In this document: one piece after another, positions 11,411 to 25,704 of the stretch
Layout of the letters: each line of letters begins with the position of its first letter
Position numbering within the stretch: position 1 is the first letter of the stretch
Source of the DNA: Apis mellifera
Lineage: Eukaryota > Arthropoda > Insecta > Hymenoptera > Apidae
Direction: 5' to 3'
NCBI RefSeq assembly: GCF_003254395.2
Contig: NC_037638.1
Span: forward strand, 9,555,535-9,619,534
Length of the DNA stretch: 64,000 nucleotides
The notes under the pieces: generated by a model
Databases searched by the model: none
Seen by the model: only the letters and a program-made list of their open reading frames with translations
Told to the model about the DNA's origin: nothing
Position numbers and translations under genes: made by a program

Positions 11411-13690
11411 CGTGGAGGTATTGGATCGCTTTAATTTTAAGTTAACGAGTGGATGTGTCGGGTGTTGAGGGCGTTGAGAAAGTTTTTAGATGAATTTGGA
11501 GGTAGAAAAATCGTAGACATGTTATAGATATAGATAATTTAGTATATATTGTTTATATTATATTGGATATGGGATGAATCGATTTTAGAAAAGCTAAAAA
11601 AGGAAACATAAAATTGAGATGCAAAAGTATCAATTAAGGCTTAAGAATTTTTATGTAACTGAAACTTGTTTAGAAATAAACGTACAGTAACAAAGAATCA
11701 CAAATAAAACTTTGGTTTTATATATAAAAAACTTAGAAAAAAAAAACTAGAAATTTTGAGAAAACTATGCTATCAAAGTTAGCTTCTTACTTTATCTCAG
11801 TCGATTGCTGAGATGTAAAGAGTCAAGGCATCCATAAAACTTGAGACAGCGTAAAAGTTATATGTCCATGACATAGTGACCTACTGGAAATACGTATGCC
11901 TTCCAGGAATCATGTCTGTCCGGAGTTTGGGATAGGTCAGTGGGACAAGGTGCAAATGAGAGGTCCGAGTAAAAGATAAGGATAGAGATAGAAAATAATT
12001 AAAAACTTCCATTCTCTTTATAATATCTCAGGAAGTGGAAATCGAAATAAATAAAAAAGTGTTTTAAAGGACAAGACTATTACTATTTCCTTCTAATGAT
12101 CATTTGTTCATATCATCAAATCATTATCCTCCTTTAAATTTTTCCCAATTTTGATAGGATTAATCGAATTTTAAGCAAATTAAAAATAAATATATTTATT
12201 CCTAAGAATGTTTCTTTCTTCAATACAACAATAATTATACAACTCTATCTAATCAAATTCTTATTTAAACTGTTTGTTACAGAAACAAAAAGTCAAAATT
12301 CAATCGAAATAAATTTAATAAAACGTTCCGAAATGATGTTCCGAACTCTTAAACAATTCCCCAGCAATGCGAGCAGCGTGACAGAAAGATAGAAAGTTTC
12401 TTGAAACGATGATGATCCCGTAACACGATAATCCACGCGCGATCTACAACGAATCCGCGACTCTAACTAGGAGCCAGAATTTATAGTCGCGAATTCGGTT
12501 ACTACTACATACGTGGGAACAGGTGCGCTATAAATTGAAGCGACTCCCGTGAAAAAACTTCCGTAAATTGTAACTGATATTTCCAACTAAACTCGTTAAA
12601 TCGCGGGATACAGTTCGGCCATTACTTAGTCGAATGAATAAAACGCGCCTTCCTCCGGCCACCGAGACACTCGGAGATTTATTGTATCGCGATCGCATTT
12701 CGGAGACAAACAACCGCTGTAGTATGTATGAAAAAGATAGTTGTGGGGGAGAATAATAAAAAAAAACAAAAAAAAAAGTATTGTTGATGGACAGAGAAAG
12801 GAGAGAAAGATTTATCGAGAAGATGGAATTTTAACTTGAAATTTATCGTTTAGTATCAGATATTAAATTTTGCTTAGTATTAAGTTGGTTAATTTATTTG
12901 AAAATTGAAGAATGTTATAATAATTGATGGTGGTGTTGGAAAATATTAGGTGAAATTTATAATCAATAAAGATATTAAGGTACATATGATTTAAGTAGGA
13001 TTAGAAATTGTTATCTGGTGATTTTATGAGAGACTAAATTAATTAAGTTATAAGGAAGTATGTGAAATTGTAATTTTTATTAGAATTAATTTTCAGAATA
13101 CCAAGTGAAATCAATTAAGTATTTAAAAAGACTAGCATTTACAATTATTATCTAATTGAACTAATTCAAATAAAACTAATCTTGAATTATTAAATGAAAT
13201 ATGTCATTCATAAATATTTAAAACTAGATTAAATATAGAAAAGGGAAAAGAAAAGGGAAGAATAATTGAAGTACGACAAATAGAAAAGTTTGAAAGAAAA
13301 GAAATTAACAGTGGAGAATAAAAGTTCTTAATCAAAGAATGTAACATCACTTATTAAAGTTTTACACTTTCTGAACAAAGAAAATTAAGTTGTTTAAGAA
13401 TCTTTCCAACAATTTTTATTATTCTTTACCAACATTTTAATATCAACACATTCAAAATTCATTCTTACATTTATCATCCCATTATTATTCAAATTTACAA
13501 CTATCTACTTTTCCAAATTTTAATTTCTCTCTCTCTTTTTTTTTCAAGCAAACAAAGTAATTATCCAAAAAAATTTTAAAGTTTATCTCGTCAATCCATA
13601 ATCCCTTTCACACAGATAATTTTCCCTTCAAAGTATCTCACATGCAAATCATCCTTAACTTTAATAACCCCGTTTCAAGCAAAAACAATG
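11411..13690. other. AT-rich DNA, mostly without features
   Basis: Mainly AT-rich with stops throughout. Exceptions are the patch at 11765-11970, described separately, and a CpG-richer patch at 12340-12720 with a 61-codon minus-strand frame of no recognisable family. 12720-13690 is plain AT-rich DNA. Confidence 0.6.
11765..11970. other. Mid-GC, CpG-poor patch; possible exon or gene remnant
   Basis: This patch has ordinary base balance and few CpGs, unlike both the AT-rich flanks and the CpG islands. On the minus strand one frame stays open for about 40 codons with a varied, non-repetitive peptide containing P, W, H and D residues, then meets a stop and continues open for another 20 or so codons. 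I recognise no family and no convincing splice pair. It may be a decayed exon, a TE fragment or a conserved non-coding element. Confidence 0.2.
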
Positions 13691-15360
13691 TATCTAGCGG
13701 AGAATAAAATACGATCGCTTTATCGTATCGACCAAGTTAGAGAGAATGGCGATTACGATGGCGCGCAAGTTTTATTGTAGTTAGGATTTACACGAGGAGG
13801 TATGAGGCGATGAGATACGAGATTAAGGAAGTATGAGCTCCGAGATTAGGTGTCGCAGTTAGCATTCAACCGTCGCCACATCTCGACCCATGAGATTATG
13901 GCTACGTTTATATCGTGAATAGGTATACATTTACAGACCAAGTTCTCGATTTATCTTCGCATCGTTTCACGTGATCACGCCAACCGGAAACTCCGTTACG
14001 TTTTCGAGTCCTCGCTGATCCTTGAACGCTTGAACACGGAATTACTTTCGGAAACAAATTATGGCCGTTAAAACTTACCAGACCAACGATAAACTCATCG
14101 TGAGAATAAATAAACAGTTTCACACCTTCGATTCTTTCTGTTATTTCATCGGTTTTTATATTCGTATGCACGATAGAGAAAAAAGATTTGGAAATTACAA
14201 GCTTGTGAAGAATTATGGCGAGAGAATAAAATCTTACATTATTCAAGAATGTAAAATGAACATCTTGATCTTAATAATTGTTATTATATTTCATGTTTTA
14301 TAACTGCATAATCGTGTTTCTAACATAAAGAAGATACAATAAGAGATATCTATTCTAAAAAAAAAGAACAGTTTTTCTCGTATCAAAAATTACAAATTTC
14401 TCTATCATTACCACCAATTAAATGAGCGATTATTAGATTTAAAATTATCATAAACGAAATCAACGGAACAAATTCAACGTGAAACACGTTTATATCATAT
14501 TTTCTATAACTTCAAAGTACTTGTAAACGTGAAAACCGAAAAAAAACGAAGAGAAAAAGGAAAAGAGGAAGAGCTAGTGAAAAAAAAAAGGAACTAGAGA
14601 GAGAGAAAAATAAAAACTGTTCGCGGTAACTCCTCGACACGGAGTTACCAAAGTACACTTTTTCCACGCTTAATTCGCGCCGCAGAACGTGGCGCTTCGA
14701 CGTAAAGAGTCATCAGAGCCATCTCGAGGGCTTGACAAAGAGTTAAATAAAATTTACCAAGGGTTTAACGCCAATCCTTTATCCCATTTGTCCCATTTGC
14801 GGAGAGTGGGCTGGCTGTGTATATCGAAACGCGTGGGCATATAATTTTAATCGTTAAACAGAGGCCAGATAAGGAAAACGCAAGCTAAGGGTCCATTTAA
14901 CGCGAATAAACTGTTTCTTTCGCGGGTGGCGCCACGCAACGGGGCCCGGCATTAGTTCGAACAGAACGAACAAAGATCTTTGGCTTGATATAAGTAGACA
15001 CCCGCGCACGGTTCGGCCGAAGATGTTCCACGGGGTCAATTGTTTCTCGGTTGTAAACAGGTCAGAAATAAATCCCGGCTTAACGCCGAGCTTAAAAGCT
15101 CTTAAAGCGGTACTCGGCCCTCCGCGTCGCTACCCACGCTTCAATTTATCCCCTTCCTCCTCGATTTTACGCTCTCCTCCTTTCTTTTCTTTACTGAATC
15201 TCTCCTCTTCTTCTCGGTGTGCGCTTCCTCCGTTAACGAGGAAGCTGAGAATGTCAGATCATGGACTTTTTATTTATCTTTTCTTTTCTTTGAGGAGGGG
15301 GGGCAGGGTAGGGGAATACAGCTTGCACTTGATCGATTTGATCGCGAGAAAATAGAAAAT
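13691..15360. other. Mixed AT-rich and CpG-rich DNA, no gene seen
   Basis: CpG-richer patches lie at 13690-14050 and 14630-15300. The second includes a short direct repeat (TCCCATTTG twice) near 14780-14800 and a C/T-rich stretch. A 112-codon minus frame (13908-14246) and an 80-codon plus frame (14061-14303) overlap in opposite directions and neither resembles a known protein. Purine-rich sequence lies at 14535-14610. Confidence 0.5.
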
Positions 15361-16980
15361 TTTAAACGCTTTATTTAATGGAAATCTATTATAGATTTTA
15401 CGATATATTTGTCAATTTATTAATCGGTTATTTATCGATTTATTAGAACGAGAGGTGATCGTGATACGATAGATAAAATGATAATGAATAAAAATGATTA
15501 ATAAAATAGATATACACTGATGATCGAAAAATTTCGTACTGTATTTTTTTTTATATTTTCGTGCAAGATTAGGAAGAAATGGATAAGGAAAGGCAGAGAA
15601 ATTTCGTAGCCAGATTTACTAATCATCAAATATAGATTACTTTTATAAACGATGGTCCTTGTAATAAATATAGTGTTAATCATATTAAATTTCGATTTTA
15701 ATTAAATACATGTAACTTTAGAATTTTATCGAAAGAGGAATTTTTATTCAAAAGAAACGTAGTACAATTATGGAAAATTAATTTCAATAATTGGACCATT
15801 GCTTTCACGAATAATATCCATATCGATTTTTACAATAATAATGAACGTGTTTCACGATTCTTCTATCTAATATGGTGATTGTTTAATTTTTTATCTTAAT
15901 TTGAAATCCTAATTCACAATGGATGTAAATTTTGAATCGTGTTTGAAGAAAAATTTGTATTCAAAACTATCCAAAAGCGTGCAACGTTGGAATGGAAAAT
16001 TAATTTCGCATAATTGAATGAATGAAATCCATTTAACCCGATCGTAATTCGTTGTTAAAAGAGGTGTTATAACGATGAAACGATGGGCCAAGAAATTATA
16101 TCCGCGTCGGGTTTTTAATATATGTAATTTAACAGCGCGCACTTTGCTCCTCTTGTTCCTTTTTTTTTTTTGTCTGTCGGTTATTGAAAAAAGGAAAGGA
16201 GAGAAAAAGAGAGATAAAAAAAAGGGTACTATGAAAACCATCCATCACGAGCGATAAACCTGGCGCCGTGCCACATCCTGAACCGCTTTAACGAGACTTC
16301 AAAGCCAGGAACTTCATTTGCTCTGTCGCGTTTTTGTTCACTCCTTTCTGACAGAAGGGTGTAACAAGAAATTGAATGAAAAAAGAGGGAATCTCGAATA
16401 TCGAAATTAATCTAATTGTTGATTTTTAAACTTCTAACTGTTCTTTTAAAGATATTATTCTTTTTTTTTTCTTTCTCTAAGTCTTTTTCACTTTTATGTC
16501 TATTTTTTTAAACCATAGTTTAGAACATTCTTTTTTTAATATCTTCTCTTTATTCCCGCTATTCTTTACTGAATTTCATCGATTTAAATTTTGCAATTCT
16601 CGGATTAATCAAAGTGTAAAATATTTAAATAAGATCTATCGAGGGTAGGAATATACATTTGAGAGTGAAATTTTCACAAGTTCTTCTCGAGAATATTCTT
16701 TACATATTGCGTTGAAAATGATAATCAAAGATTTTCTTGTAAAAAAATATTCTCCATCCTTAATATTCCAATTTTACTTTCAAACTAGATTTGCACCCTT
16801 AAAATGCAAAAGAAAATTCGAGAATAAGATTTTTAAGAATTACTCTTGAGAGTTTGAAAGAGTGAAAATTGAAAATCAAATATTCGTAAAAGTGGATAAT
16901 TTTCAAGAAACAACGTTTTACTTATATTCTTAGATGAAAGATGCACACGTTTCTTATATTTAAGTATAGTTTGGCAATTC
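15361..16980. other. AT-rich DNA, no gene seen
   Basis: Plain AT-rich sequence. The opposing short frames at 15909-16257 are shadows of one stop-poor stretch. T-rich runs lie near 16160 and 16460. Nothing else was recognised. Confidence 0.6.
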
Positions 16981-17320
16981 GAGCCATCTGAGCATTTCAA
17001 AATCTATATCTGGGTCGATGGATTTGAATCTATTCTACATTCATAGGCGTGGAGAATCGCTGGTACTATAGGTCAACACAAGTGCTTCGGTTTTATGGTG
17101 ACACGGCTTGCCCCTGGGATCGTCCAGCTGAACTTCCATGTTCCTAGAGTGATCCGTTTGGAATTCATCGGCTTTGGAGCTACGGATGAGATACAACGAT
17201 CTCGAATTCTGTGATTCTCCAAATCTAGGCATGGATGTTGCTACGAGCAAAGTCCTACACTTCCATGAAACTTCGGTGTTACGTAACCTGGGGATTTTCC
17301 ATGTGGCATTTCATAGATTC
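16981..17320 (-). other. Exon-like island of balanced composition; possible gene remnant
   Basis: An abrupt switch from AT-rich DNA to balanced, non-repetitive sequence. On the minus strand a frame of about 87 codons is open from just after a TGA near 17318 to a TGA at about 17041. Its peptide has a normal residue mix (NMEVQLDDPRGKPCHHKTEA in the middle), and open sequence continues beyond the stop after a few codons. This looks more like real or decayed coding DNA than the CpG-island ORFs do. I recognise no family, and no ATG with good context or clear splice pair is visible. A pseudogene fragment, an unannotated exon or a TE relic are all possible. Confidence 0.3.
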
Positions 17321-20300
17321 CAAGTAGACTTAAACAATTCGTACATCTTGCTGAAGCGAACAAATTTTATTATTCCTTGTTTTTTTTTAAAATGTAAATA
17401 TATACTGTTGTTTATTGAAAATATTGAGAATATAAATTTCGTAGTAAATATCATTATGTTTATTGGAGATACGTAATGAGAAATTAAATTAGACGAATGT
17501 CTTTATATATCAGGATCTATATCTTTTGAACATATGAATTATTAAAGTTGAGCTTTCATATTTTGAATCTACTCTATCGAGCCTTGATACTAACCAAGCT
17601 TCATCTATATAGATCACTGAACATTATTCGAAAGTACACTCTAATTATTTATACTACGATGTCACTGCATCCATTCTAGTCATATATCATAGGAGTCACA
17701 AAGCAATTTTGGAAGATTACCACAATTGCAATTTTATTTGCAATTATTCATGTGAAAAATAAGGACAATTTTCAATACGTATTTATTTCACTACATTTAT
17801 ATTGAAATATTGTACAATAAATAGAAAAAATCCATAGTTTATCCGAGAAAGAAACTGAAAATTCTTTATAATATTCCATTTTATTTTGATTCACTTGATT
17901 ATCTTATTAAAAATGCATGCAATTATTAGACAAGAAAGAGAGAGATTATTTGATATTTATTATAAAAAGTTGTATTGAAGATAATGACACATTCCAATTA
18001 CATTCATATTTCGTAATACCAATCTTTAAAATCGATCCACATTAAAAATTCCAGCATTTGAATTTCATCCAAATTCATTGCTTGCAACACTAATATAAAA
18101 GTTAAGGGTGCATTGTACACAAGATTGTCACTGATGAACGATAAGTTCTGAAAAGGGCCGCAACGGCGCTACACACGCGGCTACACGCTCGTGTCCTCTT
18201 TAAACGTGATTAATACCAGCCGTTGGTTCGTATTATTCCGCGTGCACGCCTCTCCGCGATTAATCAAAACGTTGACGCCACACCGGTCACATCTACTCTT
18301 CCATTGCATTTTAATTCCCGTTAATGGCCGCGCTCATTGACCGAGGAATCATGGCTAATAAATTAGTTATGCCCGTCGTTCGATGTCCAAGCAACCATTT
18401 TTCTTCCAAACCAATTATTTTGTCTTCATCTTTGTTCCATAATTGTCATGTATATTATTTTCTTGACCGTTGTAATTCCAATAATTTTTCTCACAGGGGA
18501 AACATTCTGAAGCTTTCTTTTTTTATTTATTTATTTTGGATTAAGTTATTGCTATCTTTATTTAAACCATCATTGCCATCTAATGTTCTACTTTTTTTTA
18601 AGGAATGCAATACTACAAAGGTATCTCAATTCTTGGAACTCTGATTAAAATGTGCAATATCATAAAACAAACTAGAAATGTTTAGTTTCTTTCATGTGTC
18701 CATTTTTTATTTTTTGAACTATGGATGGTTAAAGTTAATTGTATCCTTCTTGAATGTTTATAAAATTATAATTTATAATGCTAAAAAGATAATTGTATAT
18801 TAAAGAAGTTTTACACACGAAACAACGATCTAAATGTAAAAAAATTAAACATGTTAAAATCTTTCGTTTGAATATTTAGGTTATCGATTTTGAACCGATT
18901 TCTTCGTTCTAGAACTATTAACTGTTTCCATTTTATCTATCGGAAAGTACTAAAAGAAGTCAAAAGAAATATTTAGTTTAACCCCAAAACGAAGTTTCAA
19001 CCTTATTCCATTTACAACATTTTCATTGGATTTTGTGAAACATCCACGAACATACCGTACCCATCTGGACTACTAGCTAAAGAATTACGAAAACCTGTGC
19101 ATTAAGCTCCTTGCAAGAGATTCGAGAAGTGTACAGAGCTTGCTTGCAAGTTTGTAATAAAAGTTTGCAAGACAACTGGATCGTTAGAAAATATTACGCT
19201 ATTCTCGGCCCACCATGACAGGAGATTGAAGTTCGTGAAGAGATAATATTAAGTCAAAGAAGTTTCTCGTGATCGTTTTGGTAAGTAGTTTTCGCGATGA
19301 GGGAGGCTACGACGAATGAACCGTGGTATTTACGTTTCTGTGAAAAATGGAATGGTTGATTGACTATCCTTGTATCAACTCGTGATCGTTGTTTTCACGA
19401 AGCTCTCCTCCATCCTTCCACCCTTTGTCTTTTATTTTTTTTTTTTTTTCTTTCCTATCAGGAAAGTTTTCATATTGGATGAAGAAGATAGATTGTGCAT
19501 TTTTATGCAGAGAATATTGACTTTCATGTTTCGCTGATAAAATATTATCGAAGGGATATTATTGAAGATACGATAATATTCTTGGAAATGAAATTTCTGT
19601 CATTTGAAAATATATGATCTGGAATTTTGTCCAATAAGTTATTCCTTCCAATTTCGAATTTCAAAATTTTTTAATCATTTTTAGCGGATGAAGGAATTTG
19701 GAATAATTATTAATTTGAATTTCGTGGAATTAATAAACAGACAGAGGAATATTCGAATGATTATCATCTGCATCCCAATCAATTCACGCGATTTATGAGG
19801 GGGAAAAAGTAATGATATTGTAAAAGAATAATCATAGTGTCTGAAAACTATCGAAGAAGTTTATTGAAAATTTTTAAAGTGCAAAACTTTTAAGAAAATA
19901 TGTGTATTGCGTGCACAGATTCAAAACTTGGACTTGCATATTTAAAACCCAATTTTCTGTTCCACTACTTCGACCTGTTTTTCTTTCTTTCACAATCTGT
20001 CGCACAAACAAAACTCTTTGCTTGAAGTCTCTCGTTTCTTTCTTTTCTAAGAAATACAAACAAATTTGTATGTATTAATCCTATTACGTGCTCTTCTTTT
20101 TCATCCAATCTTGTTTTCTTATTATTGAAATATTTCTTCAATGCAATATAAATATGGAATCATTATGGAAGGAAGGAAATTTCATTGCAAATTTTATCAA
20201 TTAATAAAAAATGAAAGAAATAGAAATTATTAATATGTATACATCATGTCATTAAATTTAAAAAAAAAGAAAATTGAAAATTGTCACTAATTTCTTCTGG

Positions 20301-20590
20301 CTAAAGGTTAAAAAGAAGAAGAAGAAGAAGAAGAGCAAAATAATTTAATTCATCTCATGTATTCTTTCATTCTACTTCCAAACAAGCTACATCCCCAGAA
20401 AATAGATCGAAACGACATTATAAAGGAAAAAGTTCAAGATTTAATAAAACAAGTCGTGAAACGAGGCTTTTATCCCTGGTTGCATAATTTCCTCCTAATC
20501 AGTTTTCCATGTCTTCCACTTCGTTGAGAAGGTAATCTGCGGAGATGGTCGATAATCCGCGAAATCTACTGCTGAAGAAGAAACATTTAG
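17321..20590. other. AT-rich DNA with one CpG-rich patch, no gene seen
   Basis: 17500-17720 continues the balanced composition of the preceding island. 18140-18370 is a CpG-rich, unique-looking patch that may be a conserved regulatory element. 19020-19420 is moderately GC. A GAA microsatellite lies at 20311-20335. The frames at 18324-18644 (+) and 19874-20059 (-) show no family features. Confidence 0.55.
20311..20335. repeat. AAG trinucleotide microsatellite
   Basis: About eight tandem AAG units, a simple sequence repeat. Confidence 0.9.
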
Positions 20591-22560
20591 AGGGAGAAAA
20601 GGGTAAAATTCAGGGAAACGGTTGAAAGCTGCCTCGAATACACTTGGATAACACGAGCAATGCATTGTTTACGAATGGTATTAACGTCAGACGCAGCGAC
20701 CGTTCGCGGAACAATTAAGATACACCGACTTCCTTCTTGCCACCTGAAAGACTTCCAACCAGTTCCTTTCATTCTCATGCTTATTTCTACTTCGCGTGAT
20801 ATCTGCTTTCATCACTTTAAGAAAGTAACATTCGTCTAGGAAATTTTAATATCAGATATTTACGAAGGAAAATTTAATCTCATCAATTTATATTTAATTT
20901 AATCAAGCAATCGCCATTTTTGATTGTGATTATGCTTCTAAAATTCTTCTCTTTTTCTTTTCCCTCAAAAAAATGTTCGATCTGTTTATCCACTCAAAAA
21001 TCAAACGAACATTTAAATTAATCCATCCAATTACTGCATTTATCACTGTCTATCTCTGCAAATACGTTTTATTCCCTGGCTCACTCACCCTGTTTCGCTC
21101 CAATTTGTAAATAAACTATCATTTCGTTAAATTCCCTTCGAAATTGCCAATTCCTGGCGCAAATACGGATTTTCGCAATTTGCACTGTCAGAGGATGTCA
21201 AAACACGGTGGAAACGGGACGAAGGGAAATTAAAACACAACACGGGACAAAAGTTGTAATTTCCAGTTGGGATACGATAGTTGGATTCACAAACGGTGAA
21301 AGAAACTGTGCAACTGTGGTAATCTGGTTTCTCGTGTCGTTTTCGAGACCCACGGCTCTACGAAATTCGCATGATCGCGCCGGTGAAACTAATCACGCTA
21401 ATGGCTAACTATAGCCGGAACGTGTAATTACAATTCCAGATAAATTCCAAGCATTTATCTGGTATTTACGCGGCCCGATCGACGCTTAATTACAACATCC
21501 CCTTAACCCTTGAGCCGCCACTGCTTGGCACACTGTACACAATACACGTTATCCTTGGGATTACAGAAGAGTTTATTCTCTGGAAAATCTTTTGTCATAT
21601 GAAAGAAAAAAAAAAGAAAAAAAGAACTCGAATGAACTTCAAGTTCTTTTCTAAAATAGCAACAATTAGTTTAGAAGTTTAAAATGATATGAATATATAT
21701 TAATAATTAATATTGGATTTTTAAATAACTTTTAAATCTAACTCACTATTTTTATAAATATTTTTAAAGATTATCATGTATCTTTCAATTGATTAATTTG
21801 GATCTCCATTTAAATCAATTATAGTAAAAAAGTATCTAGTAAGTATCTATAAATTATCTGTAAAACATCAAAGAAAAAGAAAAATTTCAAAGAGATTCAA
21901 TTAACGTAACGTTTTTTTCTTCACATCATTATCATGCAAGAAACAATACATAGATATTTTTAAACCCCATCACGATACTTGGCAATTCGTTTATTTCCAG
22001 ATTCTTCCTTTAACCAGAAATCTTCCTCATCCAGAAAATCCAGATGGAGACTTGTCCATGAAAATTGCACAGTCTAACGCACACTGTGTATAGTCTAACG
22101 TAGCGAAGTATACTTCACAAACTATCCCTCGCCCATATCTATGCGGCTCTCGTTACGTACACTCAAGCAGATGCACTCCACTCCCGCACACAAAGGCCGG
22201 GGCCACACGTTGCCGAGCCACTATATTATCCGCGACTTAATCGTCCGGGCTTGCAAAGTTTTTATGAGCCATAATTCAAACTTTTCGCGGTGGTATTCTT
22301 TAAGGTGGTAAGAAACCGGAAGTCTCTCCTTTATTTCAACGTGAAGAAGGTATGAAGGGTGAAAATTACACGGTCAAAGACTATCCACCGTTGCGGTTTT
22401 TCGTTGTCGTTAATTTTTCCCCAAAGTCCAGTCAGGAAATCCGTGTATTTGTTAATTCTTCATTTCTAGAATATATATATAAGGCGCTGGATATACTCCT
22501 AAAACGCATTTGGAGGAAGGAAGAAGTTGATGTACGATTTTAATCGAGGCTTATTTATTA
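20591..22560. other. Mixed DNA with CpG-rich patches, no gene seen
   Basis: CpG-richer patches lie at 20600-20790, 21160-21500 and 22060-22330. The last has AGTCTAACG twice (22071-22079 and 22092-22100) and a short CACAGT/ACTGTG inverted repeat. Frames of 60-66 codons in these patches have no recognisable features. Confidence 0.5.
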
Positions 22561-23820
22561 AGCAATTTTTATTATAATTGAAAGGAGAGATGAACAGACA
22601 TGTTTCTCATTCTGTTTCGTTTCATCTAATGCAAACTTTTGGTGGTATTATTATAGATTAATATTTCTGTTTACAAAATAAAGCCTACAATGAATTATTG
22701 TACAATTAAGATTTTGAAAAATGAATAATTAAATATGGACAGACAAAATGAAGTTTAATAGATAAATTAATTAATTATAAAAAAATTTACTATTATTTTT
22801 TGTATTACTCTATTGTTATCGATACTTACTATTGATTTTCAAATAGTAATACTGGCACAAGGATAATTGCTCTTGTACAATTTCATCATCGTCGCGGATG
22901 AAAGAAGATAGAAGATTCACAATATACGTATATCAGATATAATTGTCCTGAATAGTCGTGAATTCCATGAATTCGTCATTGGAACGAGAATTCTGCGTTT
23001 TCCATGCGGATGAATCGCGACGAAGCAATCAACGATCCGTAATCGGCTTGAATTCTACTAGTAAAACTCTCGTCGTCGCAATTCGATGCATCGCGATCGA
23101 GAACAATACTCGGTTTGAAAAGGTGGATGGGACGCCGGGTAAATAACGTTACCTCGAAAGTGTCTTGAATATTTTAGAAACGAGTCAGTGGTTTGGAAAA
23201 TCCCGTTCAGTAGACTGGGCTAATTCGATTCAGTTTTTGCCCAGGTATAGAAATAACTTGCGCCACATATTTTTGACGGAATATCTCTGCTGTTTACGTT
23301 TTTAGAACGCTTTATTACGACGAAACGATATATTTAAATTTTCGCCTATATCTAATTTCTAATTTCTAATTTCTGATCGTTGAACCTCTTTGCATCTTCA
23401 CAGAAATTATTTCTCGTAATAGATCAAGTATTGTGTGCAAGTATCTTCAGAGGATCTAGACTTGAACATTATCCGTCAAGTTACAAAGAGTTAGTCTTAA
23501 CTCACGTAGAATTCAAGTAGAATTATCTCTATTCTCATATTCTGTCTAAGGAAAATTTAATAAATGAACTTTACAACCGACGAATATATTAACATCTCGT
23601 ATAATAATGTACGTTATATTTGCTACACTTCTCATTGGACCAAAAAATTTGTCCAATTCATTAAGAATTTCTCTCCAACAAGTTTCAAACTTTCCAACCC
23701 CACCGTTTATCTCGCATCGAATAATTTCCTCGATTTTATCGATTTACTTTTCGCGAAAATCATTCATCATCCCGTTCATTTTTTTCATCTTCGAATAATA
23801 AATATCAATATATAGCGATA
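22561..23820. other. AT-rich DNA, no gene seen
   Basis: A small CpG-rich patch lies at 22890-23150. A short tandem repeat of TCTAATT (three units) lies at 23351-23374. The overlapping frames at 23564-23815 are AT-rich chance ORFs. Confidence 0.55.
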
Positions 23821-24370
23821 TAAGGATAATTTATGACAGTGCATCATAGATAAGTTTACGGGCCCGTGGACACAAATCCCAACAGAGGCGAGATACCGCA
23901 CGTACACACCCCCATGCTGCTTGCACCCCGACTTGGCCACCCCTTCCTCCTTGCCCGCGGAAAATTGGTCCCGCGCCCGCGTGTAATTTCGCTATAAATT
24001 TATCCCGACGAGCGTTAATGCACCGAAAGTGTTTGGTTAGTCCGTTGTTTGCTCCCCTCGTTTCGCGTTGCAAATTCATTCGACTTGTCGTTTTGCAAAG
24101 GCGATCCATCGGCCACGTTTTCTCGCATTAACCCGCTTTACGGAAACGGATTTAAAAGGATCGCCCGACACGATCGTAATCTTCGTTACCGATCTCCCGG
24201 ATTATCGCTCGAAATCGGCGTGGATTTGTCGCGATCGCGTTTTGACCGATTTCTTTTCTCCCAGGGAACGAATTCTATCGTGTAATGCTTGGTTCTTGGA
24301 AATTTCGGTGTTTCGGAGTAATTGTAAAATTGTGAAACTGTTACTCTCTGAAACGGATGGATGTATGATT
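23821..24370. other. CpG-rich island, no gene assigned
   Basis: A GC-rich patch with a 92-codon minus frame and 78- and 101-codon plus frames all open at once, which points to low stop density rather than coding. No domain or signal peptide was recognised. Its compact, isolated shape fits a conserved regulatory element or promoter. Confidence 0.45.
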
Positions 24371-25704
24371 TAGATGTCGTCGTGTGAAAGTAGATATTAT
24401 TGAAAGTTGAAAATTAGCAATTTTGTTAATGGAGAAGAGGAAATTCTGATGTTTCCTATTTCCATAAAGTTTTTTTTACTACTTGATTTTCGAAACAATG
24501 AACTGTTGCATGTGTCGAAATGTAAGCATAAAAGCTTCTTAAAGGCTAGATTATAAGATTCAACAGTTAGGCTATAAAGGGCTTAGAGATACAAGCTCTA
24601 ACAGAATGCTTTTACTACTATTTCGACTCTCCAATTGTCGAGAATAATTGCCCTTTTTCATCGTGAAAATGCACGTGCTTTAAATATACGAAGCTTAATT
24701 TTTTCGTTCTCGATGTATTATCACTCGTCAAAACATTTTTTCGCAAATATTTTTCTCCATGTTAATGCAATATGAATAATTATTAATATAATTTGGCAAG
24801 TATTTAAAATAAAAATATAATAAAATTTCTAGAAAGATTATTCAGAAAGCAATAAGTTTTCTATCCTCATAATCTGATAATCTAATAATAATACAAAATG
24901 GATCCTATTTATTAATCCTATTCTAATATTTACAAATTTACGATACAAAATTTTGACATTATTTCATTTAATAATAATTATTAAATCGAATATACTTGCA
25001 ATAATTCAATTTATACAGAATAAACATCTAATCTAATAGTTGAGAAAAATGGCGATTCTTATGAAACGAGAGCAAAATGTTAAGCATGGATATTAAAACA
25101 CGTCCAGAAACGGCACAAGTATTTACCATTGGCCATGTACTCTGTCCAACGGATAAATCGCGCTATTTACTTTAAAAATTGTTATATCCCTAGGGTAACG
25201 CACGACGTCTCGGCGCCGTGGATCTCATATTATACCTACTGCAAACATGGCCGACTATAAAAATCGAAATCACCAGAATAACTGCTTGCGAGACGAATCA
25301 GTCGATTCGATGGACGTAACTCGGTCAAGTTAGACTCGATTCCGGGATACTGACCTGGGTGAACGACACCCAATTCCGGATCCCCCTAATCCTTCGGTAT
25401 GTGTTATATCGAGGCTCATTTAACGCGTTACAGGCTTGAATTTCTACCGATACGACAAATAGTTCGATCTCATCGAACTAGATAAGAATAAATCAAGGCA
25501 AATGTAAATTCTTTGAGTGATCGCGTTATTGATGTGTCACCAAGATGTATATCTATTAATAGATAAATAGAAATAAAATGTTAAATTAAAATTTTAGAAA
25601 GAGAGAAAATACCTGGTATTATAATATTTATTAGATAGTATCATAATTCATGAAAATATTGGAAGTAAATTTAGAATGTGTTGCAGAAATTTTAATAAAA
25701 GATA

